A DNA stretch of 64,000 nt from Mariniflexile maritimum (GCF_009746565.1 NZ_WRPN01000005.1:62001-126000); one strand, 5' to 3'; shown: positions 39,771 to 49,350, counted from the first letter of the stretch. The notes: a model not told the origin generated them from the letters alone. Numbers and translations are program-made.

Positions 39771-39816
39771 AACAAAAACAGGGCAGAATAATCTTTTAAA
39801 TTAAACTACCCTGTTT
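39771..39816 (-). terminator. Intrinsic terminator after the pectin susC-susD-DUF5123 genes
   Basis: On the minus strand an 11-bp stem (39806-39816 with 39776-39786, one G-U pair: AAACAGGGTAG and CTGCCCTGTTT) with a 19-base loop is followed by TTTTTGTT. It lies 43 bases past the stop at 39859 and 49 bases before the next start at 39727. Confidence 0.75.
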
Positions 39817-39858
39817 CGCCATTTGTTATGTATTGAATAAGTTAAACCATATAAAGGT

Positions 39859-41520
39859 TTATAGTTTTAATCGCCATCTTGGGTCGCCACTATCATATCT
39901 TCCTGCAAAACCAGTATCTTTAAAATTAAAGTTATTAGTAGCGGTACTCACCCATAATTCTTCTTGCTTTTTAGAGTAATTACCTAACGGTAAGGCACTA
40001 ATACCTTTGTTTAAAACCCAAGTAAGATCGGAAGTGGTGTAATTGTTCGCTACATCAAAGTTTGTATTGGCCAAACCACTGTCTATTCCGGTAACATCAA
40101 AGGTTGTTGCTGTACCTGTGGTATCCCATTTACGCCCAAATATGGAGTTTTTAATGGTAATGCCACCCGTAACCTCTGCACCTCTATAACGGAAAATAAC
40201 ATTGATGTTTGCAAACGTACAGCTTTCAAAAAGTATGGTTTCCGACGGGTTATAGGAGTTAAAGAGATATAGGGCTTTATTAAAAGTACTATTAACAAGT
40301 TTGATGTTCTTTACGGTCGCAGAAGTTGCCGGTGGTGTTGGAATTGCGGTATCTAAAGTAAGTAATCCGTAACCTCCAATGCTATCTACAACCGAGTTTC
40401 TAATTTCAAAATTGTTTATTGTGGCATTATTTCCCCTTAACCTCATAATACCACGGAAAGTGCCAATTTTACAATTATCAAAAAGAATTTCGTTTACGTT
40501 TGTGTTGCCGCTTGATGGGTTAAATACATAATTAGCATCATATTTTTGACCTCTTAACTCTAAATCGATAAACCGAATATGGTCTATGTTTGAACCTGAA
40601 GCAATGTTCCAGTTTCCGGTAGTATATAATTTTGCTTTTTGCTCGCCAAAACCATAGGCACCTCTAATGGTAATCGATTTGTTATTAAGTGCTGTTGAAG
40701 GTAAATCATAAGTTACGCCTCTCTTCACCAAAATAATGGCACCATCTGGGGCTGTTAAAACAGCGTTTTCAACTGCTGAAGGCGATTCATCGGCTCTAAT
40801 ATCGATAACTCCGGGCGCTGTAGGACTAATGTCGGCCACTTTTGTGTTGTAGTTAACCCATCCACGAAGTACGCCATCGCTATAAATGGCAATTTGATAT
40901 TTGCTTTCTGGACTTAAGCCATAAATAAATGATTCACCATTTGAATTTTCTTGAGATGTTACAGGAGTTTCTGGGAATAACGGTGTTTTCAGCTTTAAAT
41001 CGGTAGCGGCAAAAACCTTCATTGCAGTAACGGGCGCACCTAGTGGCGTCCATGTTACTCTTGCTGCAACATCGGTTACATCATATACAGCGGGAATATT
41101 TAGTATTGTAGGGAAACGTTGCGTTCTTACACTTCCTAAGTCGGAAGGTTTACTGTCATATTGTGGGTCTGCTGCATGAGCGGTTGCCCTAACTTGATAC
41201 AGGGTGTTCCAAAACAGTTCTTCACCTAAGTTGTTTTCATTAAGTTCAATATAGCTCACATCCGATTCAACCGTATATTCAATGGTTGCAAATGTATCTC
41301 TACTTACCTCAACGGTGTAGCCGATAGCGTTTTTTAAGCTACCCATATTTACTATAATGGTGTTTCCTTCCGAATATAGATCGACGTTAAGAACAGGGCG
41401 GAACAAACGCGTTTTCTCATAGGTTTGTTCGTCATCTTTTGTACAAGCGTTAAACATGATAGCGCTCAAACATAAAAACAATACTGTTTTAATGTTAAAT
41501 ATGTTATTATTATTTTTCAT
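39859..41520 (-). CDS. SusE-position lipoprotein with FN3-like and DUF4957/DUF5123-type beta-helix domains
   Basis: The product is 553 residues with lipobox MFNAC (Cys26). Residues about 35-235 are two FN3/SusE-like beta-sandwiches (GYTVEVSRDTFATIEYTV, then AARVTWTPLGAPVT). Residues about 240-400 look like a parallel beta-helix of the DUF4957 kind (NAVLTAPDGAIILVKRGVTY, SITIRGAYGFGEQ, FDNCKIGTFRGIMRLRG), and the C-terminal part like DUF5123 (NSIFGRKWDTTG, ending DSGDPRWRL). None of the lyase or GH28 active-site motifs is present. It occupies the place of SusE after SusCD and is probably a surface pectin-binding protein. It is followed by a strong terminator. Confidence 0.8.
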   Translation of the reverse strand: MKNNNNIFNIKTVLFLCLSAIMFNACTKDDEQTYEKTRLFRPVLNVDLYSEGNTIIVNMGSLKNAIGYTVEVSRDTFATIEYTVESDVSYIELNENNLGEELFWNTLYQVRATAHAADPQYDSKPSDLGSVRTQRFPTILNIPAVYDVTDVAARVTWTPLGAPVTAMKVFAATDLKLKTPLFPETPVTSQENSNGESFIYGLSPESKYQIAIYSDGVLRGWVNYNTKVADISPTAPGVIDIRADESPSAVENAVLTAPDGAIILVKRGVTYDLPSTALNNKSITIRGAYGFGEQKAKLYTTGNWNIASGSNIDHIRFIDLELRGQKYDANYVFNPSSGNTNVNEILFDNCKIGTFRGIMRLRGNNATINNFEIRNSVVDSIGGYGLLTLDTAIPTPPATSATVKNIKLVNSTFNKALYLFNSYNPSETILFESCTFANINVIFRYRGAEVTGGITIKNSIFGRKWDTTGTATTFDVTGIDSGLANTNFDVANNYTTSDLTWVLNKGISALPLGNYSKKQEELWVSTATNNFNFKDTGFAGRYDSGDPRWRLKL

Positions 41521-41544
41521 ATAGTATATTTTAATGTTTGTATT

Positions 41545-43347
41545 TTAGAATCCGTAACCCTCATTTTTAAGGGTTCCTTGACTATTTTCAATGGCAACCG
41601 TTGGTATTGGGAAAATATAGCGTACAACGCCCGGTGCTGGACCGTTTACATAATTTGCATAATCGCGGGTAATCCATTCTTTATATGTTAGGGCATCGTC
41701 ATGTAGGGCTTTAAGGAACGAGGTCTGCGTCCATGTTTCATCTGGTGCTGCAGCAACATAGGAATCTGGATTTAAAATAACAAAGTCGCCGCTCTCATTC
41801 ACTTTCCAGTACATGTACTCGGGTCCTGTTTGCGTGTTGTTGAAGGCGTCATCGGCCAGTTTTTTTAGGCCATCAATGGTTTCCTGCATTTTTTGTGAGT
41901 AGATGCCCCAACGGATCAGTTCGTATTTGCGTATCATTTCGCCGCCAAATTCCCAAGCACGTTCGTTAACAATTGCATTAAAGAAACTGCTTTTTGATGC
42001 AGATGCTTGTGCTACATAGGCATCTACTTTACTGCCCCAATCGGCAGCATTAAAGGCTCTTTGGCGTACCCGTTTTAGCATATTTTGCGCTTCGGCAGTA
42101 GGGCCGTTTATTTCGTTTTCAGCTTCAGCATACATTAATAGTACATCTGCGTAGCGCATCATGGGCCAATTGATACCAGTACCTTTGGCAGACTCCCTTC
42201 CCGGAGGTGTGGGTAAAAAATGTCGGCTCCACTTGCCTTGGGAAATATCGAGCCCGACATGCTCTTTTACGAAATTTGTAGTTATTTTATACAGGCCGCA
42301 AGTTACATCCCTGCGAATATCTTTAGTGTCGAAAGAAAGATAATAAGTAGGGGGTATTGCCATATAATTGTTTCCAGAACCATAATCGTGTTTTGCAGTA
42401 GAGCCGCCTTCAACTCTCATTCCTATATTCCAACCTACATCGCCGCCACCTTTAGCAAAGGGCACTTCAAAAAGAATCTCTTCATTTACGGGTGTGATAA
42501 ATTTACACTGGTTCATGAATATTTGCCTAAAATCGGTAGGTAAGGGTCTGTCCTTTAAATCAATTAATTTTTTAGAGTATTGTTTGGCTATGGCATAATA
42601 ATCTAAATAATCACTGTCCCGCGTCATTGTTAAATCTGGTTTTAAATAATAGCCCCCGCGTTGTAAAGCTAAGCGGGCAATCATTCCTAGAGTATATTCA
42701 CGGTTAACCTGCTCTATGCCATAAGGTAAAGCATCGGCCCATTGCATATTTTCTTCAACAGCCTTTAAAGCGTCTATTTCTTTGGTAAGGATTTCATTTC
42801 TATTGCTTTTTGGGATGAAAAAGTTAGCTCCTGCAACGGGTGCATCGGTTACATAAGGGACATCTCCAAAATAATAAATAAGCATGCTGTACCAATAGGC
42901 CCTTAGGGTGTATGCTTCGCCTAACAACTGGTTAAAGGTGTTTTTTACGGAAGCATCGCTTGCATTTAGGTTACCGCTGTTTGTGATGCCCTCAATGGCA
43001 ATATTGGCATCTCTAATGGCGGTGTAGGCATAGGTCCACACAATATCTAAATCCCTGTTGGATGTTGTGGCGTTCAAATCCCATATTTGGTATCTATCGC
43101 TGGTGCTGGTCCAACCCGATTGTCTTTCAATATCGGTATTTCCGGTCATGTTGTTTGATAACCTAGACCTGAAAGCATCTTGGTTAAAATAGGAATACAC
43201 GGCATTTACACCATTTCTGGCATCGTCAACATTTGAATAAATATATTTAAGGTCAAATGATGATAGCGACTCTGGATCTAAAAAGTCCTTTTGGCATGAA
43301 GCTATTAGCATAAATGGGATAATAGCTAGTATATATTTTATTTTCAT
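41545..43347 (-). CDS. SusD-like glycan-binding lipoprotein (pectin locus)
   Basis: The product is 600 residues from the ATG at 43347 with lipobox LIASC (Cys18); an in-frame ATG at 43368 directly after the susC stop is also possible. SusD family features are FLDPESLSSFDLKYIYSN, then EAYTLRAYWYSMLIYYFGDVP, MRYADVLLMYAEAENEING and INERAWEFGGEMIRKYELIRWG-type helices near the C-terminus. At 600 residues it is longer than the starch-locus SusD and belongs to the large SusD subgroup often found with pectin. It binds oligogalacturonides or rhamnogalacturonan for import, inferred from the neighbouring PL1, GH28 and GH105 genes. Confidence 0.92.
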   Translation of the reverse strand: MKIKYILAIIPFMLIASCQKDFLDPESLSSFDLKYIYSNVDDARNGVNAVYSYFNQDAFRSRLSNNMTGNTDIERQSGWTSTSDRYQIWDLNATTSNRDLDIVWTYAYTAIRDANIAIEGITNSGNLNASDASVKNTFNQLLGEAYTLRAYWYSMLIYYFGDVPYVTDAPVAGANFFIPKSNRNEILTKEIDALKAVEENMQWADALPYGIEQVNREYTLGMIARLALQRGGYYLKPDLTMTRDSDYLDYYAIAKQYSKKLIDLKDRPLPTDFRQIFMNQCKFITPVNEEILFEVPFAKGGGDVGWNIGMRVEGGSTAKHDYGSGNNYMAIPPTYYLSFDTKDIRRDVTCGLYKITTNFVKEHVGLDISQGKWSRHFLPTPPGRESAKGTGINWPMMRYADVLLMYAEAENEINGPTAEAQNMLKRVRQRAFNAADWGSKVDAYVAQASASKSSFFNAIVNERAWEFGGEMIRKYELIRWGIYSQKMQETIDGLKKLADDAFNNTQTGPEYMYWKVNESGDFVILNPDSYVAAAPDETWTQTSFLKALHDDALTYKEWITRDYANYVNGPAPGVVRYIFPIPTVAIENSQGTLKNEGYGF

Positions 43348-43369
43348 ATCAATTAATGGTTTTTTCATA

Positions 43370-46300
43370 TTAAAATGTTGCGTTAAGACCAACTGTGAAT
43401 GAACGGCTCCTAGGGAAAGACGAGTTATCTACACCAGGTGTAAAGGCATTGCTGCTAGAGTTTACCTCAGGATCGTACCCTGAATATTTAGTCCATATAG
43501 CTAGGTTTCTACCAGTAGCAAATACTCTAAATTTGCTCAATCCCACTTTCGAGATTAATTTATCTGGTAAATTATAACCTAAAGTTACGTTATTTAGTCG
43601 AATAAATGAGCCATCTTCAATAGCCCAATCGCTTACTACCGCGCCGGCAACGCCAAAACTGGCATGCGACCACATGGTTTTACCGGTGTTCAACTGCTCT
43701 AATTGTGCAAGATCGGTTACGATACCTCCGGGAGTTCCGGTGTAGGAGCCATCAATATCAAGGTAGGTAAACCTGTTGTCCAATTTCATGGTGGTTAACA
43801 AGTTACCATTACTAACCCTTCTGTATTGGTTGAACTGGATTTTTCCAGTGTTGTAAACCTCGTTACCAACTTGGAAATTTGCAAATGCCGATAAATCAAA
43901 TCCTTTATAGCGCATATTTATACCAATACCACCTTGAAAATCTGGTAAGGCATTGCCAATAACTTTACGGTCATCGTCATTTATAATACCATCGCCGGTT
44001 AGGTCTTTCAATTTCATAAAACCTGGTCGGATGTTTGTATTTCCAACAGTAGCCGAAGCATTGGGAACATCTGCTTTTAAGGTGTATTTGTCAGTTACTG
44101 CATTATAGCTTTCAAAATCGGACGGTAAATAATAGCCATCAGCTACGAAACCATAAAAATTACCAATTTTTTCACCAACTTTAAGTTGGAAGTCATTAAT
44201 GTTTCTTAAATCGGTACTGGCCCAGTTCGAGCGGTCAAAACGTTCTAAAGTGCCATCTAGTTTTGTAATGGTTAACGAGTTTTTCCCAATATTGAAGTTT
44301 GCTGATAAGTTAAAGTCTTTAGTATCTATTAAATAACTGGTTAAGCCAAGTTCAATACCTTTGTTTGCAGTACTGCCCACATTTGCCCATTGCTCTTTAA
44401 AACCGGTATTGTTTGGTATCGCTTTGGTATAAAGTAAATCGCGGGTTTCGTTTTCGTAATAATCAAAACTACCGTTTAGGCGTTTTTTGAACATGGTAAA
44501 GTCAACACCGTAATTACTTGTTACTGTGGTTTCCCATTTTAAATCTGGGTTGTATAATTGACTGCTGCTAGGTTGGTAGTAGATATTATCTATGTTTCCA
44601 AAACCAGGGCCCCTGTTTGTAGTAGCATCAAAAAGGAATTGTGTTAAACCAGAACCTATGTTGTCGTTTCCAGTTTCACCGTAAGTAATCCTTAGCTTAA
44701 ATTCGTTTATGAAATTGATATTTTTCATGAAGCTTTCTTCGTGCATTTTCCATCCAAACGCCAATGCGGGAAATATACCTAAGGTGTTTGCACCTCTAAA
44801 TCTGCTCGATTCATCGGCTCTTGCGGTAAGTGTGAAAATGTATTTATCCTGCAAATTAAAATCGAACCTGCCAAATAAAGATTTTCTGTTAACTTTAATG
44901 CTTTCAGAACTTGAAATTCTATCGGCATCACCAAATTGGATGTTTGCAAACAACTCTTCAGGCGTAATGGATAACCTGAAATTTTCTGCTCTAACAAAAT
45001 TTGATTTTCCGCCACTCGATGAAATTTCTTGCCCAATTAAAACATCTAGTTTTGATTCGCCCCAATCTTTTTTAAGGTTAAGGGTGTTTACCCATCTGTA
45101 ACCAGAATCGTCGCTCTTTGTCATCTGGCCTAATGGTAGGCTACCACCATTGTTAAAGGACTCACTCGTTAATGGGCCATAAAAGCGTAATTCCTCATCA
45201 AATCCTTTTGATTGTGATAATGAGGATTTTAAGGTAATATCATCTGTTATGGTCCAGCCTAAGGCTGCGTTCAAAACATAATCGTTGCTTGTTCTTTTTC
45301 TCCAATCCTGTTTTACCAATTCTTTTGGGTTAACAAGGCTTAAAAGAAACTGTTGGAAATCGTCATCAGAACTAATTTGATTCAAATCAATATCCAGTTC
45401 ATCTGCAATACCATTAACAGGTCTTGTTTGTACGGCATCTTGAATTTTTACTTGACCACTAGAAGTTCCTGCACCGTCTTTAATGGTGTTTGTTATTCTT
45501 GTGGCAATATCTAAAGTGAGTTTTTCAGATATTTTTTGATTTAGTTTGAAGTTTATGGCCGTTCTTTCGTAACCAGAACCCTGAAGCAAACCTTCGTCTT
45601 TATTATTCGATAAACTTAAATTCATTTTGGTTTGCTCGGTACCTCCGCCTATTCTTAGGTTATGGTATTGAGAAAGCCTTGAGCCTCCAAAAAGCTCGTC
45701 TTGCCAATCGGTAGGCCTTTTTTGTTTGTAAAGTTCCAAGTCATCATACTTGCCATAAAACCGTTCAAATTTGTTTAAAGCGGCAGTGCCTTGAATGGCT
45801 GCATATTCATAATTTGCCAAAACAAATTCATAAGGATTTAAAACATCGTATTTTCTATCTTGTGGTAATTCGTTGTATTGGAAATAGTTATCGTAAGAAA
45901 TAGAGGTTTTTCCCGCTACTGGGTTTTTGGTAGTTACTACAATTACACCATTTGAAGCTTTAGCACCATAAATTGCCGTTGCCGCTGCATCTTTAAGAAC
46001 ATCAAGGGTAGCGATATCGTTTACAGGTATATCATCAAGACTTCCCACAATAAAACCATCAACTACAATAAGCGGGTTATTGCTTTGTGAAAGCGATGTG
46101 CCACCTCGCACCCTAATTCTGATGGAAGCCCCTGGTTCGCCATCGGCAGTTTGTATATTTACACCGGGCAATCTTCCAGAAAGCGCCTCGGCGACACTTG
46201 AAACAGGTATGGTAGCCAATTCCTTGCTACTTATGCTTGCAGTGGCACCTGTCATATCTGCTTTTTTAACCTTGCCATAGCCATAATCAACAATTACAAT

Positions 46301-46687
46301 TTCATCCAGTTGGTTAACATCCTCATTCAATGTTACATTTATAACTGTTCGGTTGTTCACTGGCACTTCCAGTGTTTTATAGCCAATATATGAGAATACT
46401 AAAGTGGCATTTCCACTTACTCCATTCAAATTGAATTTACCGTCAAAATCAGTTGTAGCGCCATTAGTTGTTCCTTTAACAAGAATGGTTGCTCCAGGCA
46501 AGGACCCGCCAATTTCCCCATCGGATACTACACCACTAATGTTTAATTTACTTTGGGCGAATGAGCCAACAGAACAAAGTAAAAATACACCAATTAACAG
46601 GCCTAAATAGGCTTTGTTATTGTTTGTTATTTTTTTTCTTACAATTTGCAAGAAAAAATAATAACCAAAAAAGGATTTGTTTGTCAT
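43370..46687 (-). CDS. SusC-like TonB-dependent outer-membrane transporter (pectin locus)
   Basis: The product is 1105 residues. The N-terminus is long: a 25-residue positively charged leader before the hydrophobic core, with cleavage near GSFAQ (residue 45). Then come the carboxypeptidase-regulatory-like domain (about 46-130, GEIGGSLPGATILVKGTT and TDFDGKFNL), the DEIVIVDYGYG TonB-box region, the plug (about 150-265, RVRGGTSLSQSNNPLIVVDG) and the barrel ending VGLNATF. Its barrel is about 130 residues longer than in the starch SusC. It is the first gene of the pectin unit and has the best-defined promoter in the window, about 75 bases upstream. Import of pectin oligosaccharides is inferred from context. 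Confidence 0.94.
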   Translation of the reverse strand: MTNKSFFGYYFFLQIVRKKITNNNKAYLGLLIGVFLLCSVGSFAQSKLNISGVVSDGEIGGSLPGATILVKGTTNGATTDFDGKFNLNGVSGNATLVFSYIGYKTLEVPVNNRTVINVTLNEDVNQLDEIVIVDYGYGKVKKADMTGATASISSKELATIPVSSVAEALSGRLPGVNIQTADGEPGASIRIRVRGGTSLSQSNNPLIVVDGFIVGSLDDIPVNDIATLDVLKDAAATAIYGAKASNGVIVVTTKNPVAGKTSISYDNYFQYNELPQDRKYDVLNPYEFVLANYEYAAIQGTAALNKFERFYGKYDDLELYKQKRPTDWQDELFGGSRLSQYHNLRIGGGTEQTKMNLSLSNNKDEGLLQGSGYERTAINFKLNQKISEKLTLDIATRITNTIKDGAGTSSGQVKIQDAVQTRPVNGIADELDIDLNQISSDDDFQQFLLSLVNPKELVKQDWRKRTSNDYVLNAALGWTITDDITLKSSLSQSKGFDEELRFYGPLTSESFNNGGSLPLGQMTKSDDSGYRWVNTLNLKKDWGESKLDVLIGQEISSSGGKSNFVRAENFRLSITPEELFANIQFGDADRISSSESIKVNRKSLFGRFDFNLQDKYIFTLTARADESSRFRGANTLGIFPALAFGWKMHEESFMKNINFINEFKLRITYGETGNDNIGSGLTQFLFDATTNRGPGFGNIDNIYYQPSSSQLYNPDLKWETTVTSNYGVDFTMFKKRLNGSFDYYENETRDLLYTKAIPNNTGFKEQWANVGSTANKGIELGLTSYLIDTKDFNLSANFNIGKNSLTITKLDGTLERFDRSNWASTDLRNINDFQLKVGEKIGNFYGFVADGYYLPSDFESYNAVTDKYTLKADVPNASATVGNTNIRPGFMKLKDLTGDGIINDDDRKVIGNALPDFQGGIGINMRYKGFDLSAFANFQVGNEVYNTGKIQFNQYRRVSNGNLLTTMKLDNRFTYLDIDGSYTGTPGGIVTDLAQLEQLNTGKTMWSHASFGVAGAVVSDWAIEDGSFIRLNNVTLGYNLPDKLISKVGLSKFRVFATGRNLAIWTKYSGYDPEVNSSSNAFTPGVDNSSFPRSRSFTVGLNATF

Positions 46688-46756
46688 AAAAAAAGAGTTT
46701 AGTTGTTAATTTGCTTAGGTTTCATCGTTAAAGCGATAGAGTTAAGCTGAATTCTT

Positions 46757-46801
46757 TGTAATCGATTGCACAAATATATGTAATTTTTTATGCAATACAA
46801 A
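46757..46801 (-). promoter_or_regulatory. Promoter and operator of the pectin susC gene
   Basis: On the minus strand a TTTG (46798-46801) is followed after exactly 19 bases by TATATTTG (46771-46778), a perfect Bacteroidota -33/-7 pair. Directly after the -7 box lies the near-palindrome TGCAATCGATTACA (46757-46770), where transcription should start. This arrangement fits repression by a LacI-family protein. The same block occurs before the GH28 gene at 35905-35926. Confidence 0.7.
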
Positions 46802-47230
46802 TTTATTTGATGTGATTTTGATAAAAATAGGGTGTTAAATTTTGGAATTTGCTCCCTAAAATGCAAAAATTATAGTTTTTTCCATAAAAGATGGAAATTT
46901 ATAGACTTTATATTTGTTTTACTAAAGGAACTGTATTTTTTAGGTATGGCGCTATTCACCCCTTGGTAAATAACATGCAAGAGGCAGGAAATGCCATTTC
47001 ATCTTCAAAAAACCAATTAAAGCATTACAACCTGTTTGCTTTTGTTTAAAGATTCGTTTTTGCAATCAAGACCTTTATTAGAGATGCGTGCGCGATTAAT
47101 GATTTTGTGTAATCGTTTTTATGACGCAGGTCATATTTTAAAAATTATTTTAAAAGGGCCAGTATGAGCAAAATTATAAGTGGGCATTTCACTATAATAG
47201 AACTTTGTGCCATAATTAAAACTTAGTATC
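46802..47230. other. Long AT-rich intergenic region between the pectin susC and yceI genes
   Basis: No convincing gene was found in this stretch. It contains a further half of the pectin operator, TGTAATCG at 47108-47115, which pairs as an inverted repeat with CGATTA at 47093-47098. The promoter of the yceI gene should lie here, but no clean TAnnTTTG box was seen in the last 80 bases; GAACTTTG near 47200 is the closest. Confidence 0.5.
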
Positions 47231-47815
47231 ATGAGCAATCTAAAAAAAACAAATAGCAGCGTTATAGCATTAATAACTTTCATTGCCTTAACATTTAATT
47301 TTAGTCAAGCACAAACTTTCAATCTGTCAAGCCAAGAATCTACCTTAAAGGTATTAGGGACATCTAGTTTGCACGATTGGCATATTACCGCTGAAAACCA
47401 AGGTGGAAAAATTTCCTTCAAAAACCTTGATGAGGGCTTATTGGAAACTTGTTCTTTGGTGGTAACCTCTGAAAGCTTAAAAAGTGGAAAATCGGCGATG
47501 GACAAAAATACCTATAAATCTTTAAAAACGAATGAGCACAAAAACATCACCTTTCAATTGGCCGAAGTTAAAGAGGTAACAAGCAAAGGAAATGGCAAGT
47601 TTTATGTGAAAACTTTAGGCGACCTAACCATTGTGGGTGTTAAAAAACGCATTTCTCTAGATTTTAATATGGATACTGCTGGCGGAAGAGTGAGTTTGAC
47701 AGGTGAAAAGAATATTAAAATGACCGATTTTAAAATAGACCCTCCAAAAGCACTGTTAGGAACCATAACCACAGGAGATGCCATAACCATTAAATTTTCA
47801 ACCATTTACAAATAA
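47231..47815 (+). CDS. YceI-family periplasmic protein (first of two)
   Basis: The product is 194 residues with signal peptide to FSQAQ. The YceI beta-barrel (lipocalin-like) follows: STLKVLGTSSLHDWHITAE, then SGKSAMDKNTYKSLKTNEHKNITFQL and LGDLTIVGVKKRISLDF. YceI proteins bind isoprenoid-type or other lipids in the periplasm. The SSLHDW segment marks the Bacteroidota subgroup usually encoded with outer-membrane barrel proteins. A barrel gene follows after 32 bases and a second YceI gene after that, which suggests a three-gene unit. The ligand is unknown. Confidence 0.88.
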   Translation: MSNLKKTNSSVIALITFIALTFNFSQAQTFNLSSQESTLKVLGTSSLHDWHITAENQGGKISFKNLDEGLLETCSLVVTSESLKSGKSAMDKNTYKSLKTNEHKNITFQLAEVKEVTSKGNGKFYVKTLGDLTIVGVKKRISLDFNMDTAGGRVSLTGEKNIKMTDFKIDPPKALLGTITTGDAITIKFSTIYK

Positions 47816-47847
47816 TTCAAACAATTAAAAACCAAAAACCAAAAATC

Positions 47848-49224
47848 ATGAAATCAATTTTTAAAAAACCTATAGTACTGTTTGCAGCGGCCTTTAGCTT
47901 AGCTATCGTTGCAAATGCCCAAAAAACATTCGGACAGATACAAAACCAAATACCAAGTAACAAATCGGGTATTAATCAGTTCGATGTAAAAAAGGACAGT
48001 GTTGAATTTAAAGGCATAAGCATTGATTTAGGTGCCGCCTTCGCACTTCAATTCCAAGCAATCGACCAATTTAACGATCAACCTGCAACCCAACCTGCTC
48101 CTATTGCTAATTACAGATTGAACAATTTATCAAACAATCTTAACTTACCTACTGCAAACATGACTGTAGGCGCACAATTGGCCGATGGTGTACGTGTTAA
48201 TTTAGATCTTTACCTAGCATCAAGACATCATCACGAAACATGGGTAAAAGGGGGCTATTTGCAAATAGATAAGTTAGATTTCATTAAAGAAGGCCTTTTA
48301 GCCAATTTTATGAAATATGCTACTTTCAAAATCGGTCAAATGGAAAACAACTATGGCGATGCGCATTTTAGAAGATCGGACAATGGCAATGCTTTAATGA
48401 ACCCTTTTGTTGGTAACAATATTATGGACGCCTTTATTACCGAACCAGGTATTGAGGTTTATTACAACCGAAGCGGCTTTGTTAGCATGTTAGGTGTTAC
48501 CAACTCTAAATTGAATCAAAATGTTGCTGATGTTATTGCAACTGCACCAGGACAAAACACAACCATTAGTCCGACTATTTTGGCTAAATTAGGATTTGAC
48601 AAACAAATGAACAACGATTTACGATTAAGGCTTACAGGTTCTTATTATCACGTAGCCAATATGAGCAGTAACCTATACTCATCCGATAGAGCAGGAGGGC
48701 GTTTTTATAGTGTAATGACGCACCAAGCTTATACAGGTGCAGCAGGTGCCGTAGCTAGTAATTTTGATGCGGAAGCCAATAAAGACACCGGTCGTTTTAA
48801 TCCAGGGTTTGGTAACTGGGCAACTTCTATCATGATCAACCCATTTGTAAAATACCAAGGGTTGGAAGTGTTTGGTACCTTTGAGTTTGCTTCTGGTGGC
48901 GATAAAAAAGGTAGTGATGATAAACGTACAGTAAACCAATTTGCAGGCGATGTGTTGTACAGATTTGGAAACAATGAAAACTTTTACATAGGTGCTAAAT
49001 ACAATACTGTAAGCGGAAAACTTTCAAATGCTGCGGCCAATTCGGTAAGCGTTGATCGCGTTGAGGCAAGTTTAGGCTGGTTCATGACTAAAAATATCTT
49101 AGCGAAATTAGGATATGTAAACCAAAATTATAACGATTATAGCCAATATGCCGGTGGAAATCCTGTTGATTTTTACGGTGGAAACTTTAAAGGGTTAATG
49201 TTTGAGGCCGTAATTAGCTTCTAA
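47848..49224 (+). CDS. Outer-membrane beta-barrel protein, porin-like
   Basis: The product is 458 residues with signal peptide to VANAQ and a C-terminal LMFEAVISF ending in Phe, the mark of an outer-membrane barrel. The body is a run of amphipathic strands (GAQLADGVRVNLDLYLASRH, ATFKIGQMENNYGDAHFRR, NFYIGAKYNTVSGKL). A histidine cluster SRHHHETW lies near residue 130. It resembles phosphate-selective-porin-like proteins of Bacteroidota in size and pattern, but the family cannot be fixed by eye. The two flanking YceI genes suggest a joint role at the outer membrane, perhaps transport of a lipid-like or redox-active ligand; this is inference. Confidence 0.75.
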   Translation: MKSIFKKPIVLFAAAFSLAIVANAQKTFGQIQNQIPSNKSGINQFDVKKDSVEFKGISIDLGAAFALQFQAIDQFNDQPATQPAPIANYRLNNLSNNLNLPTANMTVGAQLADGVRVNLDLYLASRHHHETWVKGGYLQIDKLDFIKEGLLANFMKYATFKIGQMENNYGDAHFRRSDNGNALMNPFVGNNIMDAFITEPGIEVYYNRSGFVSMLGVTNSKLNQNVADVIATAPGQNTTISPTILAKLGFDKQMNNDLRLRLTGSYYHVANMSSNLYSSDRAGGRFYSVMTHQAYTGAAGAVASNFDAEANKDTGRFNPGFGNWATSIMINPFVKYQGLEVFGTFEFASGGDKKGSDDKRTVNQFAGDVLYRFGNNENFYIGAKYNTVSGKLSNAAANSVSVDRVEASLGWFMTKNILAKLGYVNQNYNDYSQYAGGNPVDFYGGNFKGLMFEAVISF

Positions 49225-49350
49225 TAAAAAAGTAAAGTTTAATTTTTGCAGGTCCCAAGGTATCGCTACATTGTTTAAAAACAATTGTTTAAATTGCATG
49301 CTTTGGGATTTGTTTATATAATAAAACATAAAAATATCTGTTTTAATACC

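Noticed and set aside
44709-45101. Open frame of 130 codons on the plus strand
   Set aside because: It is antisense inside the pectin susC gene, whose frame is intact and conserved.
34462-46687. Mobile element or recent transfer of the pectin locus
   Set aside because: No transposase, integrase, tRNA target or flanking direct repeat was seen, and base use looks like that of the neighbouring regions.
46922-47230. Possible small genes in the long intergenic region
   Set aside because: No frame of useful length with a signal peptide or recognisable motif was seen on either strand.
49205-49350. Possible terminator between the porin-like and second YceI genes (TCCCAA and TTGGGA arms)
   Set aside because: The arms are only about six bases, far apart, and no T-run follows the second arm.
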